Shown: piece by piece, positions 8,318-17,202 of the stretch
How positions within the stretch are numbered: the first letter of the stretch is position 1
Layout: each line of letters starts with the position of its first letter
Source of the DNA: Acidobacteriaceae bacterium
Lineage (GTDB): Bacteria; Acidobacteriota; Terriglobia; Terriglobales; Acidobacteriaceae
Assembly (NCBI GenBank): GCA_030037635.1
Contig: JASHQH010000255.1
Coordinates: 1-43,517, forward strand
Direction: 5' to 3'
Length of the DNA stretch: 43,517 nt
Translations under genes and position numbers: made by a program
Notes under the pieces: generated by a model
The model's database searches: none
Seen by the model: only the letters and a program-made list of their open reading frames with translations
What the model was told of the DNA's origin: nothing

Positions 8318-8371
8318 ACAGGATGCCGCGAATCAGTTTTTCGGCGCAACTTGCGGCGATGGCACAGGCGC

Positions 8372-9520
8372 ATGCGAACGGTCATATTTTATTGTGAGTC
8401 CACGGTCTCCGGGAGCCACGAGAAGATGGCCGTGATGGCCGGCGCCGAAATCCGCCGGCATGGGAGCCAGATGGAAATCACGTGGCTGATTGATCCATCT
8501 AACCTGGCGCTGGCCATGCTCATTGATGAGGCAGGCTCGACGCGGGTCGCAGTCAATCTGAACCCCACCTTCCGATGGATTCGCAACCCTTTCTCCGTTT
8601 TGAAGAAGCTGTTTCGGGTCAAGCGCGCATTCAGAAAGCTGAACCCCGATCTGATCCTTCTTGTGCAAGGCGGAATCACGAATGGATTCGACGGCGCTTT
8701 GGCCGCGCGCCTGGCGGGCATCCCGGTCTGCAGCTATATTCCGCTCGCGCAGAGTCCTTTGCAGCTGGGCCGGAATCTTCCGCGCCTGCGTACAGCATTC
8801 GTCGCGATCTTCTTCAGGGCCATTGGCCGCTATATCACGATCGACCGCGAACAGGAAACTTCGCTGCGCAGCTGGCAGCCCCATGCGGAAATTGCGGTGG
8901 TTGAGAATTTTCTGCCCGGACCGATTGCCTCTGCCCCGCGCAGGCCCGATGCCAAGGAGCACATCGGCATTCCCCGCGAGCTGACCGTGCTTGCAGTCAT
9001 TGGGCGGATCCACTTTTGGCAAAAGGCACAGGATTGGCTCTTGAAGGCGCTCGGAGAAGGAGCGTTTCTCGAGGACAAAGCGCTCATCTTTGCCGGAGAC
9101 GGTCCTGACAGCGGCGAATTGTCCCGGCTGATTGCAAAATCACCGCGGCGAGCTCACCTGTTTCAACTGGGTTGGAGGGCAGAGATGGATAGCCTCTACG
9201 AGGCCGTTGACTTGCTGCTGATTCCTTCCCGCCTTGAAGGGGTTCCGCTGGTGATGCTCGAGGCGCTGGCGCGCCGGATTCCCGTGGTGGCTTCGGATCG
9301 CGACGGCATGAAGTCATGGCTGCCTGCGGAGTGGCGGTTTCCATTCGGCGATGGCGCAGCCATGCAAAAGGCGATTAACCGGGCACTTGGGGGGAGGGCC
9401 GACGATCATTGGGAAGCGATCGAGCGGCGCCTCGAGATTGCAAAAGATGAGCATCGTTTTGGCGTTGAATTTGGCAGCGCGCTGGCCGCCTTCAGCGCGC
9501 GCGCTGCGCACCGCGAGTGA
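8372..9520 (+). CDS. Glycosyltransferase family 4
   Basis: A 382-residue GT4 protein that starts the + strand block ahead of the heptose genes. The start is taken as the ATG at 8372 (MRTVIFYCESTVSGSHEKM); a TTG seven codons upstream is possible but adds an unconserved basic stretch. The acceptor domain has RKLNPDLILLVQGGITNGFD and AGIPVCSYIPLAQSP. The donor domain has LAVIGRIHFWQKAQDWLLKA, ALIFAGDGPDSGELSRLIAK and the E-x7-E motif in SRLEGVPLVMLEALARRIPV. The stop overlaps bases just upstream of hddA, so the two are probably cotranscribed. Linkage suggests it may add the heptose or a neighbouring sugar, but this is inference. Confidence 0.87.
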   Translation: MRTVIFYCESTVSGSHEKMAVMAGAEIRRHGSQMEITWLIDPSNLALAMLIDEAGSTRVAVNLNPTFRWIRNPFSVLKKLFRVKRAFRKLNPDLILLVQGGITNGFDGALAARLAGIPVCSYIPLAQSPLQLGRNLPRLRTAFVAIFFRAIGRYITIDREQETSLRSWQPHAEIAVVENFLPGPIASAPRRPDAKEHIGIPRELTVLAVIGRIHFWQKAQDWLLKALGEGAFLEDKALIFAGDGPDSGELSRLIAKSPRRAHLFQLGWRAEMDSLYEAVDLLLIPSRLEGVPLVMLEALARRIPVVASDRDGMKSWLPAEWRFPFGDGAAMQKAINRALGGRADDHWEAIERRLEIAKDEHRFGVEFGSALAAFSARAAHRE

Positions 9521-9534
9521 TATATTGCCTCATA

Positions 9535-10542
9535 ATGATCATTTCCAGGGCCCCTATGCGGATCAGCTTTGCTGGCGGAGGCACTGATCTGCCCGACTTC
9601 TACGCCCAATACCCGGGCCGTGTGATTTCGACGTCCATCGACAAATTCATCTACATCGCCATCAATCATGCCCCTTTTACCAATCACGTGGCCGCGCGCT
9701 ACTCGGTTTCTGAAGAAGTGCCCCATCCGTCGCAGTTGAAGCACTCGCGCATCCGGGCGGCGCTGCTGGATCTGGGCATCGAGAACAACATTGAGATCGC
9801 GTCCTTCGCGCCCATTCCCGCCAGGAGCGGCCTGGGATCATCATCGAGCTTCTCGGTGGCATTGCTAAAAGGACTGCACGCATATATCGACAAGCGGCTC
9901 GACAAAAGAGCCGTCGCTGAAGAAGCTTGCCGGCTTGAGATCGAGCTGCTGAAAGAGCCGATCGGCAAGCAGGATCAATATGCGGCGGCATTCGGCGGAC
10001 TTAATGTGCTGCAATTCAATGCCGACGGATCGGTGGACGTGGAGCCCGTCCTGCTCGACTATAAGAAGCGCATGGATTTTGAGGCGCACCTGATCCTGTT
10101 TTTCCTGGGAACAACCAGAGACGCCGCGTCAGTTCTGACGGAGCAAAAGGCCAACACGGAGCGGAACTTCGAGACCCTCAAGCGCATGTCGGATTCGGTC
10201 ACTGTGTTCAAGGAAGCGATTCTTCATTCCGACTTCAAGTGCGCCGGCCAGATGCTCCTGGATGGATGGATGATGAAAAAGCAGCTTGCGTCACGGGTTT
10301 CGAATCCCGCCATCGATGCTTTGTACGGCGCGGCGATGAACCGCGGCGCGTGGGGCGGCAAGATTCTGGGCGCCGGCGCCGGCGGATGTCTGCTGATGTT
10401 GGCGCCTTTGGAAAATCGGGCAGCGGTTGTAGAGGCACTGAAAAAAGCAGCCGCTGCGGAAGGATTGGAGAGCGCCGGCGAGATTCCCGTTACGTTCGTC
10501 CAGACGGGCGCGGAAGTGCTTTTCAATTCCAACGGGAATTAA
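9535..10542 (+). CDS. hddA: D-glycero-D-manno-heptose 7-phosphate kinase (GHMP family)
   Basis: HddA phosphorylates C-1 of D-glycero-alpha-D-manno-heptose 7-phosphate, the second step to GDP-heptose. The 335-residue product begins MIISRAPMRISFAGGGTDLP, the standard start of the family. This fixes the ATG at 9535, not the in-frame GTG at 9517. The GHMP ATP-binding motif is PIPARSGLGSSSSFSVALLK (about residues 88-107), and KEPIGKQDQYAAAFGGLNVL follows. The C-terminal GHMP motif is GGKILGAGAGGCLLMLAP. The family also contains fucose kinase-like enzymes, but the neighbouring gmhA and hddC favour heptose. Confidence 0.9.
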   Translation: MIISRAPMRISFAGGGTDLPDFYAQYPGRVISTSIDKFIYIAINHAPFTNHVAARYSVSEEVPHPSQLKHSRIRAALLDLGIENNIEIASFAPIPARSGLGSSSSFSVALLKGLHAYIDKRLDKRAVAEEACRLEIELLKEPIGKQDQYAAAFGGLNVLQFNADGSVDVEPVLLDYKKRMDFEAHLILFFLGTTRDAASVLTEQKANTERNFETLKRMSDSVTVFKEAILHSDFKCAGQMLLDGWMMKKQLASRVSNPAIDALYGAAMNRGAWGGKILGAGAGGCLLMLAPLENRAAVVEALKKAAAAEGLESAGEIPVTFVQTGAEVLFNSNGN

Positions 10543-10571
10543 AACGGCGAACGGCCGGCAGAGGAACGATC

Positions 10572-11186
10572 ATGGAAGAGTACATTCGGCATTACTCAGA
10601 GAAGGCGGGCGCTCTGCTCCGCAACCTTCCCACAGTAGAGATTGGTAAGGCGATGAATATCCTGCAAGCCGCCTTCGAGCGCGACGGCCGCATTTATGCC
10701 ATCGGGAATGGTGGTTCTCTGGCGCTTGCTACGCATTGGGTTGCGGACTTCAACAAAACTGTATTCAGCCATAACCTGAGCGACCAGCAGCGCAGGTTCC
10801 AGGCCATTCGCCTGCCCACCACCGAGGAAGAATTGACGGCCTGGGCGAACGACGTCGGTTACGACATGGTCTTTGCCGGCCCCCTGCAGAATTTCATCCA
10901 GGATTCCGACGTCCTGGTCGCCATTTCGAGTTCGGGCAACTCCGAGAGCATCATTCGTGCCGTCAATCTGGCTCGCTCCCATCAGGTCCCGGTCATCGGC
11001 ATCTCCGGCTTTGACGGCGGAAGACTGAATGCGCTCGCCGACGCCAAGATTCTGGTGGCTACGCCAAGGGGCGAGTACGAACTTGTCGAGGGGATTCATG
11101 CCGTCATCCTTCACCTGTTTACCAAGTATTTCAAGGATTACTTTGGCTGCATTCAGCAGGCGCGCGCAGCAATAGGATCGCAATGA
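10572..11186 (+). CDS. gmhA: Sedoheptulose 7-phosphate isomerase (SIS domain)
   Basis: GmhA converts sedoheptulose 7-phosphate to D-glycero-D-manno-heptose 7-phosphate, the entry step of bacterial heptose synthesis. The protein has 204 residues, normal for the family. Sugar-isomerase (SIS) features are GRIYAIGNGGSLALATHWVA (about residues 39-58) and VLVAISSSGNSESIIRAVNL. A glutamate and histidine in LVEGIHAVILHLF near residues 178-190 sit where the family has its catalytic pair. The ATG at 10572 has a GAGGA Shine-Dalgarno 6-7 nt upstream. The stop overlaps the galE-like start as ATGA. Confidence 0.88.
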   Translation: MEEYIRHYSEKAGALLRNLPTVEIGKAMNILQAAFERDGRIYAIGNGGSLALATHWVADFNKTVFSHNLSDQQRRFQAIRLPTTEEELTAWANDVGYDMVFAGPLQNFIQDSDVLVAISSSGNSESIIRAVNLARSHQVPVIGISGFDGGRLNALADAKILVATPRGEYELVEGIHAVILHLFTKYFKDYFGCIQQARAAIGSQ

Positions 11187-12190
11187 GGCGAAGGGTGCTG
11201 GTTACGGGGGGCGCCGGGTATGTGGGCTCCGTTTGCTCCGAGGAATTGCTGCGGCAAGGCTTCGAAGTGACGGTCGTCGACGATCTTTCCACGGGTCATC
11301 GCCACGCCGTTCCCGAAGGCGCCGAGTTTTGCCAGATGGACATTGGCGATGCGGCGCGCATGCGCGAAGTGTTCGCAGCCAAGACCTACGACGCAGTGTT
11401 TCACTTTGCGGCCAAGGCCCTCATACCCGAGTCGGTGACGAATCCCGCCGCATTTTACCAGGCCAACGTAGTCGCCGCAGCCGCGCTCATTGACGCAGTC
11501 CGTGAGGCAGGAATCAGACGCTTCATCTTTTCGTCATCGGCCGCTGTCTACGGAAATCCGCTCCAGCTACCAATTACGGAGGATCACCCCACGGTTCCCG
11601 TCAATTCGTACGGCGAAACCAAGCTCGCCTTCGAGCGAATGCTTGCCTGGTATGCGCGGGCCTATGGCATCAGCGTGTGCGCCTTTCGCTATTTCAACGC
11701 ATCGGGTGCAACGCTCGCGCATGGCGAGGAGCACGTTCCGGAGACGCACATTCTGCCTATCCTGTTTGAGGCCGCCGCCGGTGAGCGCGAGTTTTTCACC
11801 ATTTACGGTTGCGACTATCCGACGCCCGACGGCACCTGCGTGCGCGACTATGTGCATGTGCTCGACATCGCGCAGGCCCACATCCTGGCCCTCGCCAAAA
11901 TGGATTCGCCCGGGTTCTCTGTCTATAACATTGGGCTGGGGACGAGCTACTCGGTGCGCGAATTGCTCGCGCGTGTGGAGCAGGTGATTGACCGCCAGAT
12001 TCCATGGCGGGCCAGCGAACGCCGCGCCGGCGATTGCGCGGTGCTTTGCGCAAACCCAAGTCACCTCATGTCTGAACTGGGCTGGAGCCCGCAACAGTCC
12101 GATCTTGACCGCATTATTGAAACCGCCTGGGCCTGGAAAATGCAGACTCGCCCCGCTGCCGGCTTGACACAATCTGCGAGGCAGGTGTGA
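11183..12190 (+). CDS. galE: UDP-glucose 4-epimerase-like (extended SDR)
   Basis: A 335-residue extended short-chain dehydrogenase. It has the NAD-binding motif G9-x-x-G12-x-x-G15 (VLVTGGAGYVGS), the Asp33-Asp34/STGH region after the second strand, HFAAKALIPESV, the serine-rich SSSA at 117-120, and the catalytic Tyr143 and Lys147 in SYGETK. FRYFNASGATLAHGEEH and DGTCVRDYVHVLDIAQAH are typical of UDP-glucose 4-epimerases. It overlaps gmhA (ATGA) and hddC (GTGA), so it is embedded in the heptose operon. It may supply UDP-galactose for the repeat unit. An epimerase acting on the activated heptose cannot be ruled out, because substrate choice in this family is hard to read from sequence. Confidence 0.85.
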   Translation: MRRRVLVTGGAGYVGSVCSEELLRQGFEVTVVDDLSTGHRHAVPEGAEFCQMDIGDAARMREVFAAKTYDAVFHFAAKALIPESVTNPAAFYQANVVAAAALIDAVREAGIRRFIFSSSAAVYGNPLQLPITEDHPTVPVNSYGETKLAFERMLAWYARAYGISVCAFRYFNASGATLAHGEEHVPETHILPILFEAAAGEREFFTIYGCDYPTPDGTCVRDYVHVLDIAQAHILALAKMDSPGFSVYNIGLGTSYSVRELLARVEQVIDRQIPWRASERRAGDCAVLCANPSHLMSELGWSPQQSDLDRIIETAWAWKMQTRPAAGLTQSARQV

Positions 12191-12891
12191 AAGCATTTCT
12201 TCTCGCGGCAGGCGCCGGTTCGCGGCTGCGGCCGCTCACTGACGCCGTTCCCAAATGCCTGGTTCCTATTTGTGGCACGCCGCTCCTCGGCATCTGGTTC
12301 GAGTGGTGCGCCATGCACGGCATCGATGACGTGCTCGTGAACACCCACGCGCACAGCGAGCGCGTGCGCGAATTTGTTGATGCCTGCCAGGGCCGGGTGC
12401 GCGTCACGCTTACTCACGAGCCCGAACTGCTGGGAAGCGCCGGAACGCTGCATGTGAACCGGCAGTTCGTCGCCGGAGAAGAAGAGTTCGCCGTTTTGTA
12501 TGCAGATGTTCTGACCAATTGCCGCTTCAACCTGCTTCTGGATTTTCATCGCGCCCGCCACGCGTTTGTCACTTTGGGGACTTATCGCGTTCCCAGCCCC
12601 ACGGAATGCGGAATCATCTCCACCGACTCCACGGGAAAGGTGACAGAGTTCGCCGAGAAGCCACACCATCCCAAATCCGAGATGGCATTTTCGGGAATTC
12701 TCATTGGCAGCCCGGCGCTGCTGGAGCACGTTCCGGGGCGCGTTCCTGCCGACCTCGGCTATGACATTCTTCCTAATCTCGCAGGGGAAATGTTTGCCTT
12801 TCCGATCGCAGATTATGTCTTGGACATCGGAACCATGGCCAAATACGAGCAGGCGCAGCGCGATTGGCCTGGACTGCACGTACGGCGCTGA
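12187..12891 (+). CDS. hddC: Sugar-1-phosphate nucleotidyltransferase, probable D-glycero-alpha-D-manno-heptose 1-phosphate guanylyltransferase
   Basis: HddC transfers GMP to heptose 1-phosphate to give GDP-D-glycero-alpha-D-manno-heptose. The 234-residue product has the nucleotidyltransferase signature FLLAAGAGSRLRPLTDAVPK at residues 4-23 and the substrate loop ELLGSAGTLHVNRQFV near residue 80. It also has VLYADVLTNCRF, where the family's DxD-like metal site normally lies (here AD with V), and GYDILPNL and VLDIGTMAKYEQA near the end. The start is a GTG overlapping the galE stop (GTGA). Mannose- and glucose-1-phosphate enzymes share this fold, so the heptose assignment leans on hddA and gmhA upstream. 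Confidence 0.8.
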   Translation: MKAFLLAAGAGSRLRPLTDAVPKCLVPICGTPLLGIWFEWCAMHGIDDVLVNTHAHSERVREFVDACQGRVRVTLTHEPELLGSAGTLHVNRQFVAGEEEFAVLYADVLTNCRFNLLLDFHRARHAFVTLGTYRVPSPTECGIISTDSTGKVTEFAEKPHHPKSEMAFSGILIGSPALLEHVPGRVPADLGYDILPNLAGEMFAFPIADYVLDIGTMAKYEQAQRDWPGLHVRR

Positions 12892-12959
12892 TGTAATTTT
12901 TCCTTGGAACCGCCAGCGCCGGATGCAATGGCGCACCGATTGCGCAATCGAGGGGACTC

Positions 12960-13523
12960 GTGTCGATGGAATCCTGGATCAGGAGACACACAGGAGTGCG
13001 CACAAAGAGAATCCTCCACCGGCTCGTCGACCTCTCCTTGTGGTTCAGCGCCCGGATGCCGACGCACACGCTGCGCGTGACCGGATTGCGTCTCTGCGGA
13101 GCCTCTATCGGTCCTGACGTGGCTCTGGGCCGCGGGATTCGCGTGTTCTACCCCTGGAAGCTGACCATCGCGGCGCATACGGTGATCGGCACGCGCGTCT
13201 ACCTCGATGCGCGGGGCGGGCTGAGCATCGGCAGCAACTCGAACATCTCAGCCGAAGCCGCCATTTGGACCGCGGAACACGACATTCAGTCATCTGAATT
13301 TGCAATGAGCGAAGCGCCGGTGGTCATCGGCGATCGAACGTGGGTGTGCTTCCGGGCAACTATCCTGCCGGGCGTCACTATCGGCGAGGGATCCGTGGTG
13401 GCCGCGGGATCGGTCGTTACCGCCGATGTGCCGCCGTTTTCGTTCGCCGGAGGCGTTCCAGCCCAGCTCATTGGGAAGAGAAACGAGAACCTTGTATATG
13501 TGCTGGGCCGAAGGCGCTCGTAA
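12960..13523 (+). CDS. Hexapeptide-repeat acyl/acetyltransferase
   Basis: A 187-residue left-handed beta-helix protein of the WcaF/NodL-type acetyltransferase group, which O- or N-acetylate sugars in polysaccharide repeat units using acetyl-CoA. Hexapeptide-type turns include GASIGPDVALGRGIRV, GLSIGSNSNISAEAAI and VVIGDRTWVCFRATILPGVT followed by IGEGSVVAAGSVVTADVPPF. The catalytic His is probably in WTAEHDIQS. The GTG at 12960 follows AGGGG by 4 nt; the ATG at 12966 is an equally plausible start. It ends the + block, 22 bp from the convergent methyltransferase. Decoration of the repeat unit is the expected job. Confidence 0.85.
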   Translation: MSMESWIRRHTGVRTKRILHRLVDLSLWFSARMPTHTLRVTGLRLCGASIGPDVALGRGIRVFYPWKLTIAAHTVIGTRVYLDARGGLSIGSNSNISAEAAIWTAEHDIQSSEFAMSEAPVVIGDRTWVCFRATILPGVTIGEGSVVAAGSVVTADVPPFSFAGGVPAQLIGKRNENLVYVLGRRRS

Positions 13524-13545
13524 CCGACGGCCCCGGATTTTTCTG

Positions 13546-14421
13546 TCACCAGGCTGCTGATGGCGCTTTGCGGGCCACAACCATCACAGAATGGCCCCTC
13601 ACGAAAGGCACCTGCTTCCATTTCCCGCCGGCCATGCGCGCGAGAAACTTCGCTCCAAGCTCCATCACCCGGAAGCGGACCGATTCAGTCAGATGCTCTT
13701 CATTGCGGGGCCAGAGAAGCGCCGAGATCGCGGCCCGGAGGTGATCGCGGCGAAGCGGCTCGTGCCAGACACTGGACACCTCACACCCGCAGTCCTGGAT
13801 GAGCGCGCAAAGAGAGGCCGCGGACCACCACGTCATGTGATGCGGAGGATAGTTGAGGATTTCGTTTGTCACATAGCCCATGAATCCTTCCTTGTCGGGA
13901 GTGGATACGATGAGCCTTCCGCCGGTGCGCAGGGATCTGACGCAAGCCCTGAGAAGATTTCGCGGATCATCGACGTGCTCGAGCACTTGAAAAAGCGTCA
14001 CCACGTCATAGGCGTTCGGCGCCTGGTCCAGCGCGACGCCGAGATGGACGTTTCGCCCGGCGTTGCGACCCACTTCCACTGCTGCCGGATTGGTGTCGAT
14101 GCCATGGTAGACACCCGCACAAGGAACGGAAAAGTTGCCGGATCCGCTGCCCACATCCAGCACTTGATCGGCCGGAACGATTTCCCGCGCCGCTTCAGCA
14201 AATTCCGCTTTGTCCGCGCGATCGTAGCCGATTCGGCCCATCAGCGCGGCATAAAACTCGGCATCGCCGGGCCGCGCCGAGGTGAAGCGGAGGTAGTTGT
14301 AAGGAGGGACGGCCTCGAGCTCCATCTCAGGTGCGGTGAAAAACCGAGCCGTGTCGACTCCAAACCTGGCACGCCACAGACGGACGAGGGTCCCGGCCGG
14401 AATCTTTCCTGCAGCGCTCAC
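13546..14421 (-). CDS. Class I SAM-dependent methyltransferase
   Basis: A 291-residue methyltransferase with the SAM-binding motif I VLDVGSGSG at residues 87-95, the acidic end of strand 2 in GIDTNPAAVEVG, and the post-motif DVVTLFQVLEHVDDPRNLLR. GGRLIVSTPDKEGFMGYV corresponds to motif III. The start is a GTG overlapping the flippase stop (GTGA). The frame stays open upstream, but there it runs through the flippase coding sequence in another register. It closes the Wza-Wzz-Wzx block, and methylation of a sugar in the repeat unit is the likely role; the target position is unknown. Families that methylate quinones look similar, but context favours polysaccharide. Confidence 0.82.
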   Translation of the reverse strand: MSAAGKIPAGTLVRLWRARFGVDTARFFTAPEMELEAVPPYNYLRFTSARPGDAEFYAALMGRIGYDRADKAEFAEAAREIVPADQVLDVGSGSGNFSVPCAGVYHGIDTNPAAVEVGRNAGRNVHLGVALDQAPNAYDVVTLFQVLEHVDDPRNLLRACVRSLRTGGRLIVSTPDKEGFMGYVTNEILNYPPHHMTWWSAASLCALIQDCGCEVSSVWHEPLRRDHLRAAISALLWPRNEEHLTESVRFRVMELGAKFLARMAGGKWKQVPFVRGHSVMVVARKAPSAAW

Positions 14422-15791
14422 GGCTGCATTGTATCCCGGAGCGAGGATGAAAATTGGGTGAAGCTCCCGTGCCACAATCGCCGGCACCGTGCAAAAATCG
14501 ACGTTCCTGCGACAACATAGAGCACGCCGCCCAAAAGAAAATAGCCGACGATTACGCCCGCTGCGCCCCAGAAGCGGCCGGCAATCAGGGTGCTTGTGGC
14601 GACGATGGTTGCCGCCGATATCGCGAGAACGAGAAACGGCTCCTTCTTGTGTGCGCGAAGGTAAACCGCTTCGCAGTTGACCACATGATTCAAGAAGATA
14701 GCGAGCATCAGCAATGCGAACAAGGGGATGGGCAGCATGCGCGAAGCCAGGCGGGGAAGATATCTGGTGAGCACCAAGAGAGTGCACAGAAAAGCGGCGT
14801 CGGCGCTGAGCAGCAGCACTGCTGACTGGAGCAGGGCCCTGAAGAACACGCGATCGAGGCCGGCAAAGTCGCGGCGGGCAATCATGCTCCCGAAGGGCGA
14901 AGCCTTGGTGTTGATCCAGGCGCAGGCCAGAGTCGAAAGCGCAGCAGCAATGGTGAGCGACATGCCCATGCGGCCTGCCTCTGTGGCGCCGCGATAGGCA
15001 AAGATCACCGGACTGAAGAGGGGATAAATAAAATAGCTGCAGAAAAAACTTACGGCAATGCGCCACTGAAACGGAAAAATCTCAGCGCGCCAGCCCACGG
15101 CATGCACGCCGGCAGGATAACGAAGCAAGGGCAACAGCAAGCGCCGTTTCGACAGCAGAAAGGCGAACCCGGCACCGGCCTGGCCAGAAATGATCGCGGC
15201 CGGCGCGAAGAGGCCATGATGGGTTGCCAGAGCGATCCATCCCAACGTGGATCCGGCGAGCGCCTGCGCAAAGCGCATGTGAGCTACTTGAGGCACAAAA
15301 CCGCACCCCTCAAGAAACGAGAACACAGGATCCATCTGAAAGGTGAAGACGGTGGCAATCACCACGCCGATCCAGGGAAGCTTCCAGGCCACAGGCGACG
15401 CCGATTGCATGTGGGAAGAAAAGAAACGATAGCCTGCGGCGAGTAAGACAGAAGCCATGAGAACGGCCGCGGCCGAATACCAGCGAACCGCTTTCTGCAA
15501 CACCGAAGCCAGGCGCAGGTGGGCAATTTCGCCGCCAAGGATTTCGCCGTCTTCCGAGATCCGCAGATTGGCGCTCTCATGCGCGGCAAGTTGCAAAATG
15601 ACAAACGAGAATCCCAGCTCGAAAACGACCTGGAGCGCAACCAGGCTGGAGAATGTGTAGTAGTAACCCTGCTCAGTGGGCCCGAGAAAGCGAGCAATGA
15701 GAAGGATGGTGAGGGCGCCGGAGAGGATTGTCCAGCTGCGCGCCATCACAGTGAATGCGATTGCACGGTTGATCCCGAGAAGGCTTTTCAT
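14418..15791 (-). CDS. Wzx-like polysaccharide flippase (MOP/polysaccharide synthase family)
   Basis: A 457-residue membrane protein with about 12 hydrophobic segments, the size and topology of Wzx/RfbX flippases that move lipid-linked repeat units across the inner membrane. The N-terminal segment WTILSGALTILLIARFLGPT followed by QGYYYTFSSLVALQVVFELG matches the start of polysaccharide synthase proteins. The ATG at 15791 (MKSLLGINRAIAF) is preferred. A GTG at 15851, only 4 bp after the co-polymerase stop, would add 20 residues and cannot be excluded, since neither start has a clear Shine-Dalgarno. The gene is coupled to the methyltransferase through GTGA. Confidence 0.8.
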   Translation of the reverse strand: MKSLLGINRAIAFTVMARSWTILSGALTILLIARFLGPTEQGYYYTFSSLVALQVVFELGFSFVILQLAAHESANLRISEDGEILGGEIAHLRLASVLQKAVRWYSAAAVLMASVLLAAGYRFFSSHMQSASPVAWKLPWIGVVIATVFTFQMDPVFSFLEGCGFVPQVAHMRFAQALAGSTLGWIALATHHGLFAPAAIISGQAGAGFAFLLSKRRLLLPLLRYPAGVHAVGWRAEIFPFQWRIAVSFFCSYFIYPLFSPVIFAYRGATEAGRMGMSLTIAAALSTLACAWINTKASPFGSMIARRDFAGLDRVFFRALLQSAVLLLSADAAFLCTLLVLTRYLPRLASRMLPIPLFALLMLAIFLNHVVNCEAVYLRAHKKEPFLVLAISAATIVATSTLIAGRFWGAAGVIVGYFLLGGVLYVVAGTSIFARCRRLWHGSFTQFSSSLRDTMQP

Positions 15792-15855
15792 ACACCGGGA
15801 GACTCGAGCCAGATCTGCGATCAAAGATTGAACCTCGCCGGCCGGCAACACGGTG

Positions 15856-17130
15856 TCACGTAGCCGTTCGATGTTTGGCGGCCAGAGCCTGGCGCAAGAG
15901 GTGAAATTTTGAGGCCGCGACGGGATCAGCCCTCATGCGCTCGAAACCGGCCTGCAGAATGGCAACGATGATTCCAACCAGAAGGCCTGCAATGGCAGCG
16001 CAAATCACGATGAGCGTGCGCTTGGGGAACGATCTCCGGTCGGGGGGCACGGCGGGATCGACGACCTGAATGAGCGCGCCTTCTTTGGCTTCGTCGAGCT
16101 TGGCGAGCTCGAATTGGCGGGCCAGGATGTCGAAGATGGTTTCGTAGTACTTCACATCGCGCAGCCTGCGGACATACTCCACGCCGGCCTGGGTCATTTG
16201 TCCCTTGGGCACGATCAGGCCGCCGGAGCCGTCATCGCCGCCGCCGAGTTTGGCAAGTTGGGCGCGCAAACCATCCAGCTCGCGTTGGGCTTCGACCAGC
16301 TGCGCGTTCTGGCCGGCGGCGTAGGCCTGCATGCCCTGGATCTGGACTTCCTTGGCCGTGATCTGCGCACGCAAGTCGGCCGCCGATTCGATAAGCGCGC
16401 GGGTTTGAAAGTCGAGCTGAATCACTCCCGTCTTCTGCTCCGTCTCTTTCAGGGCCTCCTCGGCGCCGGCAAGGTTCTGGTTGGCCTGCCTGAGCTGCTG
16501 CTCAAAAAACGCTCTGCGCTGCGCAGCTTCGCCGATGGCCAGATGCTCAGACAAATTGCGGAACTGATCGACGTAACCATTTGCCAGGTCGGCGGCACGC
16601 CGCGGATCGCGATCGCTGACGGAGAGATGAATCAACCCGTCCCTGCCGGTGGCGTCCACGGTTGCATGGCTTTCGAAGGCTTTGCGCGCGTCGGAGGGAT
16701 ACTTCGCGTGATACTCCTGCATCAGCCCGAAATGCTCCACCATCGCATCTTCAACGCTGCGGCTCTTGAACATGGCCACATACATTTCGTTCTGGTTTCT
16801 CAGGAAGGTGGTTCCAGAGCCCAGCATTGAAACCGGATTCATTGAGCCAAGTTGCGCGGCCAGTTGCGCGCTGAGAGATGAGTTCTGCTGCGGAGGCAGT
16901 AACACGACTGTGGCCGTGAAACGGTTGGGCAGCAGAAGCGAGATGATGACGGCCGCGATCGTAAACCCGACAGTGACCCAAATGATGGTGCGTACGCGGC
17001 CAGCGAGCACGAGCAAAAGCTCAAAAAGCGAGATTTCCTTCTGTTCTTTTTCCGCGCGACCGCTGGTGCGCACCACGGAAACCAGCTCCACGTGCTCTTT
17101 CAAATCGGAGAGTGGTCGGTCAGTAGCCAT
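15856..17130 (-). CDS. Wzz-like chain-length determinant / polysaccharide co-polymerase
   Basis: A 424-residue inner-membrane protein that should set polymer length together with Wzy. The first transmembrane helix is near residues 45-65 (IIWVTVGFTIAAVIISLLLP), followed by the Wzz signature RFTATVVLLPPQ. A long periplasmic, partly coiled-coil region follows (RAFFEQQLRQANQNLAGAEE and onward). The second helix near residues 375-395 (LIVICAAIAGLLVGIIVAIL) is preceded by the proline-rich VVDPAVPPDRRSFPKR typical of the family. No cytoplasmic BY-kinase domain is fused and none is encoded nearby. The start MATDRP at 17130 has AGGA upstream; the ATG at 17175 lacks a ribosome binding site. Confidence 0.86.
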   Translation of the reverse strand: MATDRPLSDLKEHVELVSVVRTSGRAEKEQKEISLFELLLVLAGRVRTIIWVTVGFTIAAVIISLLLPNRFTATVVLLPPQQNSSLSAQLAAQLGSMNPVSMLGSGTTFLRNQNEMYVAMFKSRSVEDAMVEHFGLMQEYHAKYPSDARKAFESHATVDATGRDGLIHLSVSDRDPRRAADLANGYVDQFRNLSEHLAIGEAAQRRAFFEQQLRQANQNLAGAEEALKETEQKTGVIQLDFQTRALIESAADLRAQITAKEVQIQGMQAYAAGQNAQLVEAQRELDGLRAQLAKLGGGDDGSGGLIVPKGQMTQAGVEYVRRLRDVKYYETIFDILARQFELAKLDEAKEGALIQVVDPAVPPDRRSFPKRTLIVICAAIAGLLVGIIVAILQAGFERMRADPVAASKFHLLRQALAAKHRTAT

Positions 17131-17202
17131 CGGGTCCTGCCGGTTGTCGATTTGCGTGCGCGAGCTTACCTGCATTTTACAGGAGGCTCAATCTCATGAC
17201 TG

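Noticed and set aside
13546..15066. A 506-codon - strand frame that would make a fused methyltransferase
   Set aside because: The first 215 codons lie over the flippase coding sequence in a different register. The GTG at 14421 overlapping the flippase stop is the natural start.
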